Positions 29,514 to 33,331 of a stretch of DNA of 33,331 nucleotides are shown piece by piece. Under the pieces are notes generated by a model. The model saw only the letters and a program-made list of their open reading frames with translations. It was not told the origin of the DNA and ran no database searches. The stretch is taken from positions 1-33,331 of the forward strand of contig JAHWHT010000003.1 in NCBI GenBank assembly GCA_019323135.1, in the 5' to 3' direction. The position numbers and the translations under genes are program-made. Every line of letters starts with the position of its first letter. The stretch's first letter is position 1. The stretch is from Candidatus Woesearchaeota archaeon. Its GTDB lineage: Archaea; Nanobdellota; Nanobdellia; Woesearchaeales; ARS49.

Positions 29514-32500
29514 TTATGCTAGAAGAAGGTTGTTGTTTTCTTCAAATTCGTCTTCCTCAGGCTCTGAATCGTCATAATTCGGGGGTTCTGGTTCAGGCTT
29601 TGGAGGGGCTGGTTTCAGCTCTTCTACTGGGGGTTCTTGATTTTGCTGATAAGATTCTTGTACTGGTTCTGGAGCAGATTCTTTAATATCAACTTCAACA
29701 AAGTCAACAGGCTCTGAAGTGTAAGAATCTTGAGGCTCTTGCGCGAGAGGTTTTTCTAAAATCTTTTTTCCAGCGGTTTCTTTCTTTTTTGCAGCTTCCT
29801 TGTTTTCAAGTATTTGCGCATTAAATCCATCTACTTGTTTAAGTATTTCTTCAAGCCCTGGTTTTTGGTTATTGATTTTTTCATGCAGCTGCTTAGCAGT
29901 ATCTAAGTTTTCTTTTTTTTCTTGTGCTTGTTTTTTCTTTTCTTTGGATTTCTCTTGCTGCTTTCTCCCTACTTCAAATGAAGCAGCCCCGCGAACAGCA
30001 ACGTATGTCAAACTTGTTAGCCAAGCTGCTGCACCTGTTACAAATGAAAGAGGGACAGATGAAATGCCTGTGTTATTTGTGGCTGCAGTAATTCCTGCAG
30101 AAAGCAACCCGCTTAAAATTGGCCAACCAATTGCGTTTGTAAGAGTTTTTTCATAAGATTTGGCATCATACACATCACTAAGAACATAATTTTTAATCTT
30201 GCTTAGCAAACTTGATTTTTCTTTTGTTGGGGATTCGCTTTCTTGTTCATTCTCCGTGGTTTTATCTACAAGCGTTCCAGTCTTGATTCCATCTATTATT
30301 GCTGAATACATTAATCCTCCAAAAGCACCAATAATAGCCCCATCAATTAAACTCCATCCTGTGTGTGAGACTTTTTCCAGTAATCCGTCGCCAAACATAT
30401 TTATCAAAAACTGCCAAGCACCTTCCATGCATAGTATTCCTGCTCCAGCACCCACTGTCATAAATTTAGCAAGATCATACAACTCTACTTCAACAACAGC
30501 TTCTTCAAGAGGCTCAACTTCTTTTCCCTGCATTAATTTTTTGACGGTTTCATCAATTGATTTCTGGTCTTTTTCTTGCTGAGACCATTTTGCTTCTGTT
30601 TTCTTCTCTTGGTACATTGCGTAAGTATGATATACGAGTGAAGATGCCGCGCCTGCACCAATTCCTGCCATAGAATTGCCTGTGGCAACCCATACAACAG
30701 GCAAAGTAGAAGCATATACGATACTTCCTTTCATTACTTTGCCCAAAAAACGGGGATTTAAATAATGTATCTTGCATATTTTTTCAGTGTCTTTCGCCAA
30801 CTGAGAATAGTTTGGTCTTTTTGAGAAGGCTTTAGAATCTCTTTTGCGCAGAGCATCCATTAGTTCTGAGCCAATGCGGTCTTTTCGTTTTTCTGCACGC
30901 TCTGCAAGCTTACGAATAGCTTCTTCAATAATGTCGTCAACAAAGATATTGTATTTTCTGCTTATTTTTTTGGCGTGTTCTACATATGCAGGGCGTATAA
31001 TTTCCGCATACTTCTTCAATTCTTCCCTTATCTCCTGCTTGCTTTTGCCTGAATATTCATCTTTGGTTCCAAACAAGCCTTCTTTAACTCTTCTGAGCAA
31101 TCCTTTCTCTCTCCTGCGGGCAATTGATTCAATAATGTAATCAACATATTCTGGAGCAAGGCCTTCTTTCCAGGCAGAATAAGCAATATCGTCTGCAAGT
31201 TCATCTGTTATTTTCTTTGGATTTATCTCGTTAATCAGCTGGATATATTTTTGGTATGTCGGAAAATTTGCCTCTGTTATATTCTGACTTTGTTCTGCCT
31301 TAAGTTCTTTACGGGCTTTTTCAGCAGCTTCTGCCTGATCAAACTTATCTTGATGTTTTGCCCAAAGCGCCAGTTCTTGTTGTTCAAAATATTCATTAAA
31401 ACCCAATTCATTTGCTAAATCAGATACTCTGTTGAACTTCTTCCACATCTTTTGGTATTGTTCTGGATCAGACAAGTCTGTAAATTTAACAAATTCCTCA
31501 AATGAAAATAATTTTAGAGATATTCTCAGCAATTCCTCTGAATCTGATTTGCCATGAAATTCCTCGCTTGAAAGCATGCTTGCCAGAAATTCCCTGTCTT
31601 TTGGAGAAAACCTGAACAACGCATTTTTTAATGCCTGCAAGCGATGCTTTCTTGGCACTTTTAGATAGCTTTTCAGATTATTCTCAAACTCTTCCTGATT
31701 TTCAACAGGGCCTTCACAATACTTTAATTGGACTTTCAAGTATTCAGAAGCCTTTCTAAAAAATCTATTTTCTGCTTCAGCAATACACGTGTAACCTTCT
31801 AATTCTTCCAGCTCAGAAATATTACAGCACCTTTTCTGTTTTTTAGAGACAAGATTCTTGACAAGCTCTGCAATAGCTTCAGGACGCTCAAGTTTTTTTC
31901 TTTCTGCAGCTTCTTTTACATCATCATAAACATCCGGGTCTGGAAAATCCTTTGTGCCAGTAACCATCTGATAAAGAATGACTCCTAGACTGTACAAGTC
32001 ACGCGCAGGCTCTGCTTCATTTTCTCCAGGAGGAAAATAACCATAAGTTCCTGGGCCTGTAATGCTGGGTTCAAGCAGTGCACTGCTCATAGGCATTGAC
32101 TGCTCAAGTAATGAGTGGTCTTGCACAATCTTTGCCAAGCCAAAATCAGAAACTTTGACTCTGCCGTCTTTTGTAATCAGAATATTTGTTGGCTTAAGAT
32201 CCTTATGTATAATACCTGCATCATGAGCTGCCTTAAGAGCTTTTGTAATCTGTACAGTAATGCTGTAAACGCTTTCATCATCAACTTTTGTTACATCAAG
32301 ATGCTCGCCGTCAATATATTCCATAACAAGCAAGGCAAGAGGCTCATTGCCATTGTCATCAAAGCAGGCAGACTGGCGAAATTCATTGATTTTTCTTATA
32401 TTTTCATGAGAGATCTTTTCCTGTGCAGTAAATTCCTTTTGCAGTGTTGAACCAAGAGAAGGATTATTCTGCCGCAATAACTTCACTGCAAAAGGTTTGC

Positions 32501-32648
32501 CGTCTTTTTTAGCAGAATAAACAACACCAATACCGCCTTTGCCTAATTTTTCACCTAGTGTATATCCTTCAATACTCCTGCCTGTGTAATCATTTGGGTC
32601 TTTGGGCTTTACATTCTCTTGTATACTGTGTAGTTCTGAATCACTCAT
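29514..32648 (-). CDS. Hanks-type Ser/Thr protein kinase with multiple membrane helices
   Basis: A 1044-residue protein. The kinase domain is about 29-290: Gly loop GKGGIGVV (36-43), Lys56 (FAVKLL), Glu77, HKDLKPTN (148-155), DFG (168-170), GTYGYFPPGEN in place of APE, and RDLYSLGVILYQMVTG. All catalytic residues are present, so it should be active. A helical region (about 290-625) follows. Hydrophobic segments lie near 638-678, 728-752, 766-786, 837-857 and 864-886. Then come a coiled coil (about 893-960) and a Pro/Glu-rich acidic tail. Classical Hanks kinases of this bacterial PknB-like type are uncommon in archaea. The ATG overlaps the 42-aa ribbon-helix-helix gene stop as ATGA. Confidence 0.9.
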   Translation of the reverse strand: MSDSELHSIQENVKPKDPNDYTGRSIEGYTLGEKLGKGGIGVVYSAKKDGKPFAVKLLRQNNPSLGSTLQKEFTAQEKISHENIRKINEFRQSACFDDNGNEPLALLVMEYIDGEHLDVTKVDDESVYSITVQITKALKAAHDAGIIHKDLKPTNILITKDGRVKVSDFGLAKIVQDHSLLEQSMPMSSALLEPSITGPGTYGYFPPGENEAEPARDLYSLGVILYQMVTGTKDFPDPDVYDDVKEAAERKKLERPEAIAELVKNLVSKKQKRCCNISELEELEGYTCIAEAENRFFRKASEYLKVQLKYCEGPVENQEEFENNLKSYLKVPRKHRLQALKNALFRFSPKDREFLASMLSSEEFHGKSDSEELLRISLKLFSFEEFVKFTDLSDPEQYQKMWKKFNRVSDLANELGFNEYFEQQELALWAKHQDKFDQAEAAEKARKELKAEQSQNITEANFPTYQKYIQLINEINPKKITDELADDIAYSAWKEGLAPEYVDYIIESIARRREKGLLRRVKEGLFGTKDEYSGKSKQEIREELKKYAEIIRPAYVEHAKKISRKYNIFVDDIIEEAIRKLAERAEKRKDRIGSELMDALRKRDSKAFSKRPNYSQLAKDTEKICKIHYLNPRFLGKVMKGSIVYASTLPVVWVATGNSMAGIGAGAASSLVYHTYAMYQEKKTEAKWSQQEKDQKSIDETVKKLMQGKEVEPLEEAVVEVELYDLAKFMTVGAGAGILCMEGAWQFLINMFGDGLLEKVSHTGWSLIDGAIIGAFGGLMYSAIIDGIKTGTLVDKTTENEQESESPTKEKSSLLSKIKNYVLSDVYDAKSYEKTLTNAIGWPILSGLLSAGITAATNNTGISSVPLSFVTGAAAWLTSLTYVAVRGAASFEVGRKQQEKSKEKKKQAQEKKENLDTAKQLHEKINNQKPGLEEILKQVDGFNAQILENKEAAKKKETAGKKILEKPLAQEPQDSYTSEPVDFVEVDIKESAPEPVQESYQQNQEPPVEELKPAPPKPEPEPPNYDDSEPEEDEFEENNNLLLA

Positions 32649-32773
32649 TTTAACATTGTATTCACTGCGTATTCTATTGCATGGCTCTTGTTTCGGAATC
32701 TGCCTTTGGCTATATTATCAAGTATCTTTAGTAAAGTCTCTTCATCAATAGAAATGCTTATTTTCTTCTTCAT
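32645..32773 (-). CDS. 42-aa ribbon-helix-helix DNA-binding protein
   Basis: Reads MKKKISISIDEETLLKILDN, then IAKGRFRNKSHAIEYAVNTM and LK. It is a minimal MetJ/Arc/CopG fold: the strand KKISISI contacts the DNA major groove, helix EETLLKILDNIA, turn GRFRNKS and helix HAIEYAVNTML form the dimer. Its stop overlaps the kinase start as ATGA, so it is co-translated with the Hanks kinase and probably autoregulates the pair. A TATA box lies at 32811-32818. Confidence 0.85.
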   Translation of the reverse strand: MKKKISISIDEETLLKILDNIAKGRFRNKSHAIEYAVNTMLK

Positions 32774-32794
32774 ATATTCCCACTCAGTCATACT

Positions 32795-32818
32795 TAGTAA
32801 GAAGTCGTGATTTATAAA
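32795..32818 (-). promoter_or_regulatory. Promoter of the ribbon-helix-helix/kinase operon
   Basis: A TATA box (minus-strand TTTATAAA, 32811-32818) is followed after 10 nt by TTACTA (32795-32800). The overlapping short palindrome TACT, T, AGTA (32791-32799) is a possible ribbon-helix-helix operator. Confidence 0.5.
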
Positions 32819-32827
32819 GCTGGGGCT

Positions 32828-33226
32828 TTAAGTAAAGCGAAAAGGGAATCTTTCGCCGTTTTCGTTTATTGTGCCTTGCTCTATACGCTGACCATCTTTA
32901 TCTTTAATTACATACCCGCCTAGAAAAAAAGAAGGTTCTTTATTCATTATTCTGTATGTGTTATGGATAGTTTCTGTGTTGCCGTTAGGCAGATTGTTTT
33001 CTTCATAAATAGTATAGCTTGTTGGAATAGCAACTTTTGATCCAAAAGTGCCTCTTATTTCACAGATAACTCTTGCAACTGGAGTTAAGTTGTCATCAAG
33101 CAATTGAGCAGAAGCTTCATTATACTTTCTTAAATCTACAGACCACTCTCCTTGATGCAATGATTCTGGAATTACTCGCTTGCTTTGAGCAATAACCCTT
33201 TCTTTTAATAAGTCATCAATAACCAT
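32828..33226 (-). CDS. Unknown protein, 132 aa
   Basis: The family is not recognised. The N-terminal helix (VIDDLLKERVIAQSKRVIPESL) is followed by a strand-rich body: SVDLRKYNEASAQLLDD, VARVICEIRGTFGSKVAIPTSYTIYEE, TYRIMNKEPSFFLGGYVIKDKDGQRIEQGTI. This looks like a small beta-sandwich or barrel with no signal peptide. The ATG at 33226 has an AT-rich TATA-like stretch 18-32 nt upstream. It precedes the ribbon-helix-helix/kinase operon by 54 nt but has its own promoter. Confidence 0.68.
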   Translation of the reverse strand: MVIDDLLKERVIAQSKRVIPESLHQGEWSVDLRKYNEASAQLLDDNLTPVARVICEIRGTFGSKVAIPTSYTIYEENNLPNGNTETIHNTYRIMNKEPSFFLGGYVIKDKDGQRIEQGTINENGERFPFRFT

Positions 33227-33243
33227 TTTGTTAAAGAAAAAGA

Positions 33244-33258
33244 GTTTATTTATTAAAT
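33244..33258 (-). promoter_or_regulatory. TATA-like box of the 132-aa gene
   Basis: The minus strand reads TTTAATAAATAAAC here, 18-32 nt before the ATG. A second A/T-rich candidate with an adjacent CTTACTA lies near 33292-33313. From 33259 to the window end I see no gene. Confidence 0.35.
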
Positions 33259-33331
33259 TAATGACTTATTCCAGAATTTAGGCTGTTTAGAAAGATAAAA
33301 TATAAATAGTAAGATAGAAAGTATTTACAAT

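Noticed and set aside
1..33331. CRISPR arrays, insertion sequences, integrase genes, rRNA
   Set aside because: No regularly spaced repeats, transposase or recombinase motifs, terminal inverted repeats or rRNA signatures were seen on reading; a formal repeat search was not possible.

Overview
The window reads as an AT-rich archaeal chromosome segment, most probably from a DPANN lineage of the Woesearchaeota/Pacearchaeota type (the lineage is inference). The archaeal signs are direct: a TFIIB-type factor, archaeal AMP phosphorylase, archaeal-type IleRS, a tRNA with bulge-helix-bulge introns, a CRM RNA-binding protein, an AbrB-PhoU regulator, TATA boxes 20-35 nt upstream of many starts (many leaderless), and U-rich terminators. 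Genes are tightly packed, with frequent ATGA or 7-17 nt stop/start overlaps.

Left part (1-9.1 kb): the 3' part of AMP phosphorylase; a convergent pair made of an unknown 516-residue protein and a Pro-rich lipoprotein; a CPA2 cation/proton antiporter with a fused TrkA-N domain, coupled to a CRM protein; a class II tRNA-Ser(UGA) that I resolve into three exons and two introns; a coiled-coil protein; transcription factor B; a metallophosphoesterase; and a coiled-coil protein with PAS-like and STAS-like domains.

Middle (9.1-17.8 kb): a five-gene minus-strand operon encodes two secreted Cys-rich proteins, a winged-helix regulator, a FabH-like thiolase-fold enzyme with intact Cys-His-Asn residues, and a HemK-type methyltransferase fused to an archaeal kinase-like domain. 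Two small membrane proteins and IleRS follow.

Right part (17.8-33.2 kb) is accessory and the most unusual. One operon runs 126-aa unknown, 258-aa unknown, NorQ/CbbQ-type AAA+ ATPase, NorD-type VWA protein. A second runs 304-aa and 280-aa helical paralogues, a 41-aa zinc ribbon, a 114-aa Cys/His protein and an 18-codon ORF. Their promoters share a near-identical 25-nt element and a 10-nt motif separated by exactly 24 nt in both, so they are probably co-regulated and may form one undescribed AAA+/VWA system. Between them lies a toxin-antitoxin-like pair with a palindromic operator. Next come a HicA-like small protein, an AbrB-PhoU regulator, and two membrane kinase operons. One is a 47-aa AbrB-like protein, then an APH-type kinase with one membrane helix and a lysozyme/SLT-like exterior domain, then a second membrane-anchored SLT-like protein. 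The other is a 42-aa ribbon-helix-helix protein, then a 1044-aa Hanks-type Ser/Thr kinase with several membrane helices. Several small genes here (42, 47, 41 and 18 codons) were found by direct reading.

Family assignments rest on motifs read by eye. No database search, folding program or alignment was run.
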